From Sporomusa termitida (GTDB lineage Bacteria > Bacillota > Negativicutes > Sporomusales > Sporomusaceae): a DNA stretch of 64,000 nucleotides. Both the position numbers and the translations under genes were made by a program. Below the pieces are notes generated by a model. It was not told the origin of the DNA. It worked only from the letters and a program-made list of their open reading frames with translations, and ran no database searches. Every line of letters begins with the position of its first letter. Positions within the stretch are counted from its first letter, which is position 1. Shown in pieces: positions 46,555 to 55,991 of the stretch. The stretch covers positions 930,001 to 994,000 of the forward strand of contig NZ_CP036259.1 in assembly GCF_007641255.1 (NCBI RefSeq), read 5' to 3'.

Positions 46555-47604
46555 ATGAATACGTTATTAGTAATATTGCTATTGGTTTCTTTAATTGCTA
46601 TGGTTGTTGGTCTTGTCAAACCAGGTCTGGTAATTCGGTGGGGAGAAAAGAAAACAAGACCGAGGGTACTGGTGATTTATGGTGGTTTATTTATAGTTCT
46701 TTTAATAGTCCTGGGAATGACGGGAAGCCCCAATAGTGAAAAAGCTAGTAGTCCTGATGGAAATAAAGCGGCTAAAGAGACCGTAAATAAAGAACCGGAA
46801 ACAAAATATACATATGACAGTGCAGAGATGCGTGTTGGAGATTGGTGCATGGAACATCAATTTCCTAATAATCCTAAGCTTTCTATCAGTAAAGGAAAAC
46901 CAGACGGTAGCTTCTATGAAAACGATGGTAAAAAATACTACTTATTTACCTTAACAGGATTGCAGCGCGCAGTTGATATTCTTGTAGATCCTTATACAGG
47001 AGATTTACTCTTCAATGATGTAGGGATTAAACCATACTCACTAAATACATGGTATGGTCAGTATCGGAAAGATTATGAGGGGGCAAATAAGACTTCATCT
47101 GACTCACGCCTAGCTGGTAGGTGGGTAGCAGACGATGGTGCCAGACTGGATTTTTCCGGTAATGGAATCGGAATAACCAACCTAAATTTATGGTCTTATG
47201 AATTTGGGCTTGGGGATAAAAATATAACTTGGAGAACAGAAAATGGTCGTTTAATAATTGCAGCAAAGCGCACCGTAAAGAGTAAATATTCATTAGGAAA
47301 GCAAGGATATGGTGATATTTTAACTATGGAGCACTATGGAAATTTCAAACGTACAGAGGGGACAGATGGACTATACGGAACGTGGATGCCTATTGATAGC
47401 GGTGGCGGTGGTATTCAGTTCTTTGAAGACAAGACAGGAAATGACCAAATTAATCGTTTGGGGAAATTTACCTGGTCAACAGAAAATGGATATTTAACGA
47501 GAACGTATAGCCAAGAACGTGTATTTGATTATACCATGGAAAACTCTAAGCTTATCATTTTCGGTAATAATGGCAACATTGTGTTTACAAAGGTAGGCTC
47601 ATAA
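46555..47604 (+). CDS. Membrane-anchored protein with repeated lipocalin-like beta domains
   Basis: 349 residues from ATG 46555 (AAGGGGC upstream). Two N-terminal membrane helices (LLVILLLVSLIAMVVGLV; VLVIYGGLFIVLLIVLGM) are followed by an outside Lys/Glu-rich linker. Two similar beta domains follow at about 205-280 and 288-348: GRWVADDGARLDFSGNG and GTWMPIDSGGGGIQFFEDKT, each ending in a TENG.L segment. This resembles small lipocalin-like/DUF5640-type modules. Function unknown. Confidence 0.6.
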   Translation: MNTLLVILLLVSLIAMVVGLVKPGLVIRWGEKKTRPRVLVIYGGLFIVLLIVLGMTGSPNSEKASSPDGNKAAKETVNKEPETKYTYDSAEMRVGDWCMEHQFPNNPKLSISKGKPDGSFYENDGKKYYLFTLTGLQRAVDILVDPYTGDLLFNDVGIKPYSLNTWYGQYRKDYEGANKTSSDSRLAGRWVADDGARLDFSGNGIGITNLNLWSYEFGLGDKNITWRTENGRLIIAAKRTVKSKYSLGKQGYGDILTMEHYGNFKRTEGTDGLYGTWMPIDSGGGGIQFFEDKTGNDQINRLGKFTWSTENGYLTRTYSQERVFDYTMENSKLIIFGNNGNIVFTKVGS

Positions 47605-47820
47605 ACAATTCGATTAGGGCGGGACGTTCATTGCGTTCCATCTTTTTTTTGATTGTTTCGTTGTAACTGTCTGACCATTGCTGTTGCTGTAAAACGCAGT
47701 AATCCAATCTCCTTTTCGTTCCTTTATATATTATAAAGAGGAGTAGGCGCAAGCCAAATCACCAGCTTCCCTATGCTATTCAAGCATATAAAAGCGATAA
47801 AACGGAGGAGGGATATTACC

Positions 47821-47940
47821 ATGGGAAAAATCAAAATAGCGAGGATTATACTGTCGGCATTGTCGGCAATCGTCACTGCGGCAAAAGCTATCGTTGACTT
47901 TATTGTTTGTATCAACAAGTTGAAGACAGAAACTGCGTAA
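47821..47940 (+). CDS. 39-residue hydrophobic/amphipathic peptide
   Basis: ATG 47821 with a very strong ribosome site (GGAGGAGGG, 47804-47812) and stop TAA 47938-47940. The peptide is MGKIKIARIILSALSAIVTA and then AKAIVDFIVCINKLKTETA: an amphipathic helix with Lys at both ends. This resembles small membrane-active toxins or leaderless bacteriocins, but no family was recognised. A strong terminator follows (47979-48012). It is short, yet the ribosome site and terminator support expression. Confidence 0.55.
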   Translation: MGKIKIARIILSALSAIVTAAKAIVDFIVCINKLKTETA

Positions 47941-47978
47941 CTTTTTACTCTGTGTCATTTAGGCAGAATGGCATGAAG

Positions 47979-48012
47979 CAGGGCTTCCCATCACGGGAGG
48001 CCCTGTTCTTTT
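47979..48012 (+). terminator. Strong terminator of the 39-residue peptide gene
   Basis: An 11-bp stem (CAGGGCTTCCC/GGGAGGCCCTG, one G-U) with an ATCAC loop, followed by TTCTTTT. Confidence 0.85.
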
Positions 48013-48042
48013 ATGTCCAAAACTAAGGAGGCAATGAATCCA

Positions 48043-48405
48043 ATGAAACCAAAAGAAGAAATACTTGACGTGCTCAACAATTCAGTATGTACGGAAAATT
48101 ACTATAAGGTTTCGCCAATACCCGGCTTTCCGGTTATTACGGACGGTGTTCTTGTGCTGACCGAAGCGGCGGATTGTTATTGGCTCCTTGACGTTATCGG
48201 AAGCTATCAGAACAACACCAAGCTGGATAAGAATTTCCAGGTATGGACATTGAATGTCAATACCGAAAACAACAGTGCGGTTATTCGGGGGTACAACGAT
48301 ACAACGCTTATTGTTACGCAACAGATACCCTGCACCGACTTCCCGCCCGAAGAAGTAAAGCTATACCTGATTGACGGAGTTATCCTGCTTCCTTCTGAAT
48401 ATTGA
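48043..48405 (+). CDS. DUF6876-family protein
   Basis: 120 residues from ATG 48043, with AAGGAGG 11 bases upstream; earlier ATGs abut or precede that signal. LTEAADCYWLLDVIGSYQNN and FQVWTLNV are typical of DUF6876 proteins, common on plasmids and integrative elements and of unknown function. Confidence 0.72.
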   Translation: MKPKEEILDVLNNSVCTENYYKVSPIPGFPVITDGVLVLTEAADCYWLLDVIGSYQNNTKLDKNFQVWTLNVNTENNSAVIRGYNDTTLIVTQQIPCTDFPPEEVKLYLIDGVILLPSEY

Positions 48406-48481
48406 TTTTCTCCAACGCCTTGCCTAATCGGGAGGCGTTATTTTATTGGAAAAAACACTTTAACAAAAAAACGGAGAGAGG

Positions 48482-49999
48482 ATGAGCCTTATGTATGAAA
48501 AGACCAGACAACAAGTGTATGGCGTACTCGAAAAATATGACAAGAGTTACAGTATCAGCAGCATGAATGCTAACCTGCAAGCTTGGCAAAACAACAAGGG
48601 GTGGCTTGCAGACCTTTTGCGCCGTCACCCGAACTGGAACGAGGAAGCTCTGGCCGTTGTACTTGAGGTTACACACAGCCGGGAAATCGACAAGTCTATC
48701 GTTAACTTGTATAAATACGAACTCAGCAAGTTAATTACCGAACTGGAGGTGCCGGAAGATGATCGGACTAAGTTCGTCTTATCGCTTGACGCCATTGCTT
48801 TTACCTATGCCAAAACCCTCCCCGGCGCAGAAACGGCAGCGATTGTGAAAAAGCATTGCGGGATTACTTGTTCGGTCGGACAGAAAACCAGCCGCATTAT
48901 CAATGCGATATGCAAAAAGTATGGTGTAGACAAACACCCGGAATATAACGCGCGGTTCGCAAAATTAGCAGATGCATTAAATCCCCTGTTGAGTAAGCGT
49001 ACTGCGCTTTTGTCTATTCATCCTTGTGATTACCTGGAAATGTCCAACCGCAAGAATAGCTGGAGTTCCTGCCATTGTCTGGACGGCGGCGAATATCACG
49101 GCGGAACGTTGTCTTATATGAACGACGAATGCAGCATGGTTTTTTACACGGTAGATGATGACGTGACCGAGGCGTTTCATACGGTTCCCAAACGTACACG
49201 TCAGATATTTTGTTTTCACAGCGGAATTCTGATGCAATCCCGATTGTATCCTCAGACAGATGATGAGGATACCCGTGAGATGTACCGCAATATCGTCCAA
49301 CAGATTATTGCGGACTGCCTGATGGTCCCGAATCTGTGGACGATGAAACGGGAGCAGGAAGAGGTCAGCCGCCGAGTCGGTACGCATGAGAATGCTTTGC
49401 ATTATCGGGATTATGAATACGAGTGCTATAAGGCGAACATCTCTTTGTTAAAGAACGCAAACGTAGGCGAGGATGATTCCCTGCGCATCGGGCATACCGC
49501 CTACTGCATCGACTGCTCTGAGGCCATTTACGATAGCAACAGTCTCTACTGCGACCGCTGCTCCGATGACGGTTACATTATCTGTTACGACTGCGATCAC
49601 CGCGTTCATGAAGATGATGCCCGTTATGTTAATGGACATTGGTATTGCGAGGAGTGCTGCTCCTACTGCGAGCATTGCCACGAATATACAACCGGCGAAA
49701 TGACCGAAGTTCACGGCCGTCAGGACTATTCGTATTATGTGTGTCAGGATTGTCTGGATAATTACTATCAGTGTGAGAACTGCGGGGACTACTTTGATGA
49801 AGATAAAGGTCAGCAACTTGACGACGGCTTCTGCTGCGACGATTGTCTGGAGACAAATTATTCTGTCTGCGACAGTTGCGGTGAATATATGCGTACCGAT
49901 GACGCGGAGGAAGTTGACGGCCAATACTACTGTGAAAATTGTGCCGGGGATATCCGCTCTGAAATGGAAGAAGCCGCCGACTGGTCGGCAGCTTCATGA
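48482..49999 (+). CDS. Large protein with C-terminal array of LIM-like zinc fingers
   Basis: 505 residues. The first 300 are a soluble domain with a conserved core SIHPCDYLEMSNRKNSWSSC, then CLDGGEYHGGTLSYM. The final 180 residues hold at least six paired C-x2-C motifs (CIDCSEAIY, CDRCSD, CYDCDH, CEECCSYCEHC, CQDCLDN, CENCGDYF, CDDCLE, CDSCGEY, CENCAGD), arranged like tandem treble-clef/LIM fingers. Such proteins appear on phages and conjugative elements; no function is established. ATG 48491 is an alternative start. The next gene starts just beyond its stop. Confidence 0.7.
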   Translation: MSLMYEKTRQQVYGVLEKYDKSYSISSMNANLQAWQNNKGWLADLLRRHPNWNEEALAVVLEVTHSREIDKSIVNLYKYELSKLITELEVPEDDRTKFVLSLDAIAFTYAKTLPGAETAAIVKKHCGITCSVGQKTSRIINAICKKYGVDKHPEYNARFAKLADALNPLLSKRTALLSIHPCDYLEMSNRKNSWSSCHCLDGGEYHGGTLSYMNDECSMVFYTVDDDVTEAFHTVPKRTRQIFCFHSGILMQSRLYPQTDDEDTREMYRNIVQQIIADCLMVPNLWTMKREQEEVSRRVGTHENALHYRDYEYECYKANISLLKNANVGEDDSLRIGHTAYCIDCSEAIYDSNSLYCDRCSDDGYIICYDCDHRVHEDDARYVNGHWYCEECCSYCEHCHEYTTGEMTEVHGRQDYSYYVCQDCLDNYYQCENCGDYFDEDKGQQLDDGFCCDDCLETNYSVCDSCGEYMRTDDAEEVDGQYYCENCAGDIRSEMEEAADWSAAS

Positions 50000-50013
50000 G
50001 GGAGGATACAGAA

Positions 50014-51036
50014 ATGTTGACCTTTGAAGAGATTATAAGAAAACCGCAGCATGCGTTAAAAAAGATGCTTATGTCCGAACTGACCCGCATGGGGTACAGA
50101 ACCCGGACGAAGAAGGGCTTTATCTATGCCAAGGGCAGTTTACCGGTCCTGTTGGTTGCCCATTTGGACACAGTTCACAAAGAACCTGTGAAAACGGTCT
50201 GCTACTCTGCGGTTAGCGGTATTGTGATGTCACCGGAAGGGATCGGCGGCGATGACCGTGCCGGCGTATATATGATTCTGCAAATCATCAAGAAATACCG
50301 CTGCCACGTCTTATTCTGCGAGGATGAGGAGATAGGCGGTATCGGGGCGCATAAGTTCGTCGGAAGTGATATAAAACCGGCGGTCAATTATATCGTAGAG
50401 CTTGACAGGCGCGGTTCCGACGATGCGGTGTTCTACGACTGCGATAATCCGGCGTTTACGAAATTTGTGACAGGCTTTGGGTTCAAGGAGGAATTTGGGA
50501 GCTTCAGTGATATCTCGGTCATAGCGCCTGCCTTGCAAGTAGCGGCGGTTAACATCAGCGCCGGATACTATTGCGAACATTCAAGGCATGAATATGTGAA
50601 TTTACCAGTTATGGAGAAAAACATAGAACGGGTCGGCAACATGCTTTCCACGCCATCAGAAAAGTTCGAGTACATTGAAGCTGTCTCTTTCCGCCGCAGT
50701 TTGTGGGGCGGGAGCTATTACGAGGATATGCTTGATTTTGAGCGATATTACCGTGGCGTAAATGAAAGCGAAATCAAAACACTTATGCTGCTGCCGGATA
50801 CGGCTTACGTTATCCAGGCAAACGGCGATATGGAAGAATGTGATGAACAATATTTAGTAGACAGCACAGGACATGTTTATGAGTACCTTTACGATCTTGA
50901 TGTGGCGGTTGCGATGAATGATTGTGAAGCTCGTTCGGAAAATGGTATGCCAGTCAGGTTTAAGGAACAGGACGCTATCGAGGTTGAGGTTGTTCCGGTG
51001 GAATTTGTTTTCGATGCCTATGAAGATTTAGGCTAA
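50014..51036 (+). CDS. M20/M28-like zinc metallopeptidase
   Basis: 340 residues from ATG 50014 (GGGAGG 9 bases upstream, within the end of the zinc-finger gene). Metal-site motifs typical of di-zinc exopeptidases: LLVAHLDTVH (His, Asp), GIGGDDRAGVYM (bridging Asp), CEDEEIGGIGA (catalytic Glu pair) and VELDRRGSDD (Asp). The C-terminal 100 residues are an extra domain. It is coupled to the upstream gene by a 14-base gap. Substrate unknown. Confidence 0.78.
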   Translation: MLTFEEIIRKPQHALKKMLMSELTRMGYRTRTKKGFIYAKGSLPVLLVAHLDTVHKEPVKTVCYSAVSGIVMSPEGIGGDDRAGVYMILQIIKKYRCHVLFCEDEEIGGIGAHKFVGSDIKPAVNYIVELDRRGSDDAVFYDCDNPAFTKFVTGFGFKEEFGSFSDISVIAPALQVAAVNISAGYYCEHSRHEYVNLPVMEKNIERVGNMLSTPSEKFEYIEAVSFRRSLWGGSYYEDMLDFERYYRGVNESEIKTLMLLPDTAYVIQANGDMEECDEQYLVDSTGHVYEYLYDLDVAVAMNDCEARSENGMPVRFKEQDAIEVEVVPVEFVFDAYEDLG

Positions 51037-51103
51037 TTAAGGTTATTAAATCGTTGGGGCAATTTGATGATTGTAGTAAGTAGTGAGACTGATTCGATTA
51101 AAA

Positions 51104-51210
51104 TCCCAATAGGGTTGCCATAAAAAATGGTACATGCCAAAAATCCAAAAACAACTCTATTGGGACACTTTTCCAATGTGCCGTTAGGCTACAGTCTAAT
51201 GGCATATTTT
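51104..51210 (+). repeat. Two stem-loops in front of the serine recombinase
   Basis: TCCCAATAG...GTTG (51104-51117) and CAAC...CTATTGGGA (51152-51165) form a long inverted repeat. A second hairpin TGCCGTTAG/CTAATGGCA (51179-51187, 51196-51204) is followed by TATTTTTAT and is terminator-like. They could be the recombinase's binding site or an attenuator. Confidence 0.55.
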
Positions 51211-51225
51211 TATGGGGGAATCTGA

Positions 51226-51774
51226 ATGAAGATCGGCTATATACGAGTAAGCACAACAGAGCAAAACACTATTCGCCAGGAGGTTTTATTAAAAGAGCTG
51301 GGTGTGGATGAGCTTTTTATCGACAAGGCCAGCGGCAAAAACACCGACAGACCGGAGCTTAAACGGCTGCTCACCTATGTCCGGCATGGTGATACTGTCA
51401 TCGTTGAGTCGATAAGTCGTTTCGCCCGTAACACGCGTGATTTACTGGAACTCATTGAACAACTGACGGCCAAGCATGTCGAGTTTATATCCAAGAAAGA
51501 GGCTATTGATACGACAACACCGACCGGAAAGTTTATGTTGACTATATTTGGCGCTGTAGCGGAATTGGAACGCGAGTATATCTTACAGCGTCAGCACGAG
51601 GGCATCGCCATTGCCAAAGAACAGGGAAAATACAAGGGGCGTAAGCCTATTGTACATCCGGAATTTAGTAAGATCGTGTCTAAATGGAAATCGGGCAGCA
51701 TGACAGCGGTTGAAGCTATGCGCAAGCTAAACATGAAACCGTCTACGTTTTATAGGAAAGTAAAGAAAATATGA
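51226..51774 (+). CDS. Serine recombinase, resolvase/invertase family
   Basis: 182 residues, start after GGGGGAATC. The catalytic Ser is in GYIRVSTTEQN (S9); other conserved motifs are IDKASGKNTDRPEL, VESISRFARNTRDLL (Arg-x-x-Arg) and AELEREYILQRQHEGI. The C-terminal HTH (GSMTAVEAMRKLNMKPSTFYRKV) binds res-type sites. It may resolve cointegrates or invert a segment of the element. Confidence 0.9.
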   Translation: MKIGYIRVSTTEQNTIRQEVLLKELGVDELFIDKASGKNTDRPELKRLLTYVRHGDTVIVESISRFARNTRDLLELIEQLTAKHVEFISKKEAIDTTTPTGKFMLTIFGAVAELEREYILQRQHEGIAIAKEQGKYKGRKPIVHPEFSKIVSKWKSGSMTAVEAMRKLNMKPSTFYRKVKKI

Positions 51775-51958
51775 TGCGCAAATTTACTGCCCAATCATAT
51801 CTAATACATTCATGGCTGACAAAATCCAAATATGGTTGTCAGAACAAATATTGAAGAAAAGGAGCGGGAGCAGGAAGCCGGTTAAATTGCAGCAGCAGCC
51901 TGGTAGTTTGTCTTATGACAGGGATACCAGGCTGTTTTATTTATGGAGGGTTGCTTGA

Positions 51959-52264
51959 ATGCACACGATCACGCAAAAGATGAATGAAATTGCCGGACTG
52001 GAAAACCAATACGGCTCGGTATTATTTCGGATGGGGCTTACTCAGTTAGTCGATGTTGGGGTTCGGCATCTGACTGATGATAATGTCGAGGCAAGTATCC
52101 GGCAGATCATAGCCGAAGGGGAAATAAACAAAGCGAACGGCGTTGTTACGATAATGACCCCGGAGTTTCAATGTCAAATCGTTCGCTGTGCCGCTGAACT
52201 TGCCAAGTTTAGCATTTGGGATTTGTTTGCTTATATTAAAAAATATGTTCCCATTTCCAATTAA
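51959..52264 (+). CDS. Hypothetical mobile-element protein
   Basis: 101 residues with GGAGG upstream. No family recognised. It contains an all-helical, acidic sequence (TDDNVEASIRQIIAEGEINKAN) and a final FSIWDLFAYIKKYV. It lies between the recombinase and RadC, as in integrative elements. Confidence 0.55.
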   Translation: MHTITQKMNEIAGLENQYGSVLFRMGLTQLVDVGVRHLTDDNVEASIRQIIAEGEINKANGVVTIMTPEFQCQIVRCAAELAKFSIWDLFAYIKKYVPISN

Positions 52265-52337
52265 AAAGTGAAATCCTGCGGCCGGGAGTGATAACTTCCG
52301 GCTGCATAACTATTAGACAGGGAAGGGGGTTTATGCT

Positions 52338-52544
52338 ATGCGAGTAATGGCATACATACACAGCTTAAAAGACAAAGAGCATGACCGCCATGTATTAGGT
52401 GAAGCTACTATTATCAAAAGTATCGGAGACAATCTTTATCTTGCTGATTATAATGGCGTGAAATGCACCGCAATTTTCAATCCGTTTGTAGGACGGTATT
52501 ATGTTGATGATATCTATGGTTTGCGTATGGCTGGTGAATGCTGA
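52338..52544 (+). CDS. Small hypothetical protein upstream of radC
   Basis: 68 residues; GGGAAGGGGG precedes the start. It resembles DUF3850-like small beta-proteins (KSIGDNLYLADYNGVKCTAIFN) only loosely. Its stop overlaps the radC-like start by seven bases. Confidence 0.5.
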   Translation: MRVMAYIHSLKDKEHDRHVLGEATIIKSIGDNLYLADYNGVKCTAIFNPFVGRYYVDDIYGLRMAGEC

Positions 52545-53152
52545 TGCTGAACCAAACCAACCTTTCCGGCATGGCTGATGAAGAACTGCTCGCAGCCATC
52601 TTAGAAAAATCTGTTGTACAAGAATTGATGGCGCAATACGGCAGTGTTCAGCAGCTACTTTGGCAAGCGTCAAAACAAGAGCTGGAAGCAATCAAAGGAA
52701 TTGGAACGGCTAAAGCCAGAAAAATTCAATGCTTGGCAGAAATCGCTAAGCGGATATACCGGGTTAATAATGAGTTACCGCCAGTGATCAAGACTCCCGG
52801 CGATGCTTTTAAGCGTATGGAGGATATGCAGTTTCTTGCAGTTGAACAGTTTCGGGTAATTTACCTGAACACGAAAAATGGCATTATTGCCGAAGAAGTA
52901 GTCGCCCAAGGCACAATTAACTCTACCATCGTAGGAGGCCGAGAACTCTTTCGCAAAGCAGTACGGTTATTGGCTGCTTCTATCATCTTGGTTCACAATC
53001 ATCCCAGCGGTGATGCCCGGCCAAGCCAGGAAGATATTGATATTACTAGAAGATTGGTTGAGGCAGGTAAGTTGCTGGATATTACTATTCTTGACCATGT
53101 TATTATTGGTAAGGGAAAATTCGAGAGTTTAAAGGAACGAGGAGTATTATAA
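52538..53152 (+). CDS. radC: RadC-family JAB-domain protein
   Basis: 204 residues. A helix-hairpin-helix region (LEAIKGIGTAKARKIQCLAEI) is followed by the JAB metallo-domain: VHNHPSGDARPSQED (HxHx7-8D) and LDHVIIG. RadC-like proteins on plasmids and ICEs are common; the radiation phenotype once attributed to the name is not supported. DNA-related role unclear. Confidence 0.9.
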   Translation: MLMLNQTNLSGMADEELLAAILEKSVVQELMAQYGSVQQLLWQASKQELEAIKGIGTAKARKIQCLAEIAKRIYRVNNELPPVIKTPGDAFKRMEDMQFLAVEQFRVIYLNTKNGIIAEEVVAQGTINSTIVGGRELFRKAVRLLAASIILVHNHPSGDARPSQEDIDITRRLVEAGKLLDITILDHVIIGKGKFESLKERGVL

Positions 53153-53287
53153 TGAATAGTAATTATCAATATAAGAAGCTTATACCACATCTAAGATTGA
53201 TAAGAAAATAAAGTTAATGCCCTATTGTTGCATCAACGCAATAGGGCATTTCTGATTTTCAATCCAAATTAGGGAAGGATTAAAACA

Positions 53288-53494
53288 ATTAAAAAGCAAT
53301 TAATAATCAAGATACATATTGAACGCGATGATGTTATTGAAGTACTGATAATCCAGGATATTTATCATGCTAAGAGGATGATTAATGATATCTTGGAGAA
53401 TAAGGAGCTAGCTGAACAACTCGCTGAGGTGGTTAGACTATTTTGCTTGCAAGCCTTAGATACCTTGAGCGGAGAATATATTGAGCTAGAATAA
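53288..53494 (+). CDS. Reading frame with only an ATT start
   Basis: 68 codons ending at TAA 53492-53494. The region after GGGAAGGAT (53272-53280) opens with ATT and has no ATG, GTG or TTG before codon 36. It reads KKQLIIKIHIERDDVIEVLI, then DIYHAKRMINDILENKELAE. Either a rare ATT start or a decayed start codon. No family recognised. Confidence 0.35.
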   Translation: MKKQLIIKIHIERDDVIEVLIIQDIYHAKRMINDILENKELAEQLAEVVRLFCLQALDTLSGEYIELE

Positions 53495-53703
53495 CTAAAG
53501 GGATTTGGTGAGATTCATTTAGAAAGATCGTGGATGCACATAACCCTGATATATTAATGCTATTAAACATAATATTTTTTTCATGAACACGAAAACAAGA
53601 ACTAAGGCATAGATCCACAGGAGATCAGTCAAGATTTGTTGAATTTAATGCCATAAAAAAGAATTTTAATAAGATTGTGCCTTTTTAAAGAAAGGGAGGA
53701 AGC

Positions 53704-54499
53704 ATGACTAGACTATCCCAGATTGAAAAAGGAATTTTTATGAAGCTATTCAATAGAGGTGGTTATGTTTTAAATTTTTCCACAAATGAATTTGATGTGT
53801 TTACATTGGAAAGTGTTGGGGTCCCTTTGTGCGAGATTTACAAACAATCCAAAGGGAAATCATTAATGACTTATATTGGCGAAGCTTCCGAGGATGATAC
53901 TATTAAGTTGTTGAAAGATTTATTAGATTATTACGAAACTCATTACGAATACGAAATTGAAAACGATGATGAATATTCTAAAATATATAGCCGATGTAAA
54001 GATATAATGGAACGCATCTTATATAACAAAAATCCTCTTGCTTCAGCTGCTATTAGATTGAAGGAGAAATTTTCAAGTGAGTATCTTTCTGCCCAGATTG
54101 ATTTAATGTTAAAAATGCAGTCTGAAAATCCAACAGAAGCAATCGGGAAAGCTAAGGAATTGATTGAAAGCTGTTGCAAAACCATTCTTGATGAAAAGGG
54201 AGTAGAATGGGACAAGAACTGGGATGTCGGGCAGTTGACTAGCGAGACAGTTAAGCTTCTGAAACTAATGCCCAGACATACCAGATACAGTGCCAGCATC
54301 AACTGAGATGAAAGCTATTTTGGGTAATTTGCGCGCGATAGCTACAAACTTGGCAGCGTTGCGCAACCCCTATGGTAGTGGTCATGGGAAAAGTGCTACA
54401 TACAAAGGACTTGAAGAGCGACATGCTAAGCTTGCCGTTGGCAGCAGTATAACGTTTGTTAATTTCCTTTGGGATACTCATGAAAGGAGGGATATTTGA
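53704..54499 (+). pseudogene. Abi_C-type abortive-infection gene with a +1 frameshift
   Basis: ATG 53704 (GGGAGGAAGC upstream) reads 200 residues. The family's C-terminal domain then continues in the +1 frame to TAG-like stop at 54497-54499: LGNLRAIATNLAALRNPYGS, followed by GHGKSATYKGLEERHAKLAV, the Abi_C signature (RN..G.GHG). Removing one C from the CCC at 54271-54273 joins the two halves as LMPDIPDTVP. This is either a loss-of-function indel or, less likely, programmed +1 shifting at CCC-AGA. Family members act against phage; this copy is probably inactive. Confidence 0.75.
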
Positions 54500-54503
54500 A
54501 ATC

Positions 54504-55805
54504 ATGAACCGAATTAGTGAAATAACAAAACGCGATATTCTCGATTTGTTTAAAAACGGGATTGATATACCCGATCTTTGGGATACGAAAAGAGTTACCT
54601 ATAATTATTTCGGGCGGCTAGAAGAGATCGAATTTCTCAAGAGATTATATGATCTGAAAAATATGGCAAGCTTGGATTCAAGGTTGCCTGATGCAGAAGG
54701 TGATATCTGGCAACATACGGTAAACAATGATGATTACCCTTTTTGTTGGGTATTTGAAGATGTACGCTTCCAATTGCTAAACGGAAGCGATGAAATGTAC
54801 TTAAAATTCATCTGTGAGATATTTCATCCAACAGTCAGATTTGAAAAAGGATATTGGAAAGAGTTTCTTACGGAGATAAACAGATTATTGCAAAATGATG
54901 CGTATGAACTTTATCCTTCAGTAAAAATATCTAATCGTGATGTCTATGGGTGGAGAATATTTCAACCAGAAGAAAACAAGATGTTTATTCCTTACTCCCA
55001 ACGGAATGCAAAAGCAATAAAAGATAAGAAAATTGGCTTATCTATTACTCGTAGTGCGAGAAATCAGATTTATCAATTTTTAGAAAGATACAATGACATC
55101 TACCGAGAAACAGATGAAACAGGATGGCAGTATGACATATCAACAGGCGAAAAAGTTTTTAATGATATACGCCAGTTTTACATTCCTAGGTGTTACAATG
55201 ATCAAAAACAGTATCTTGAAACTGGTAGTCTACAAGATTTTGTAAATCACAGTTCACCTTATTGCGTTCTGGATTCGATAGAGATTTTTGAAAAATATAA
55301 CCATTCACACGAATTTGAAACGCAAATTAATACGATATTAAAGTTAAATGGTATTTCTTTAAAGTTAGATAACGGTAAAATCACAAGTACGTTGGATGTT
55401 CAAATAAAAAGCAGTACATTGGCACCAATTTAAGAAGCCGGACTTAAAGAGTTACTTCAAGAAGCCACTAAATATTACGACGAAGGTAATTTCAAAATTG
55501 CTGTTGAAAAACTTTGGGATGCTTTTGAAAGGCTAAAGACATATTACTCTCCAACTTTAGATAAGAAAAAATCCATAAATAAAATCATTTGGGATATGGG
55601 TAGCAACAAAAATCCCTATGTAGAGCTGTTTGAAAAAGAATTCCATGAGCTTACGGCGATTGGCAATAATTTTAGAATTCGTCACCATGAAACTACAAAA
55701 ACAGATATTGAGGATAATAGGTACTATGATTATTTTTATAAACGCTGCCTATCATTAATTTCGGTTGCGATTAAATATTTGGATAATGGGAAAATGCTGT
55801 ATTAA
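54504..55805 (+). pseudogene. AbiJ-like abortive-infection gene with an in-frame stop
   Basis: ATG 54504 opens 309 codons with the AbiJ N-terminal-domain pattern ITKRDILDLFKNGIDIP, then YFGRLEEIEFLKRLYDL. TAA at 55431-55433 interrupts the frame, and the same frame continues to TAA 55803-55805 (LKELLQEATKYYDEGNFKIA; FRIRHHETTK), a HEPN-like C-terminal end with R-x3-H. One nonsense substitution therefore separates two halves. GGAGG lies 13 bases before the start. Either a pseudogene or stop read-through. Confidence 0.75.
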
Positions 55806-55991
55806 AATGAGGGTAATAGGAATTTTTCATATGTTGATAATGAGTTGCCAATACACGAAACTTAAGTGGCCATTATCCATAAACTGCTAGTAGGTGAGTA
55901 ATTTTAGGAAGTTTGTTGAATCATAGTTTGGCTATAATGATATATTGAAACTTCAAACTAACTGCCAATTATTTATACTAGAGGTGTTTCT

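Noticed and set aside
48977-49924. Two long minus-strand frames opposite the zinc-finger gene
   Set aside because: Shadows caused by the Cys/Asp-rich codon usage of the real gene.
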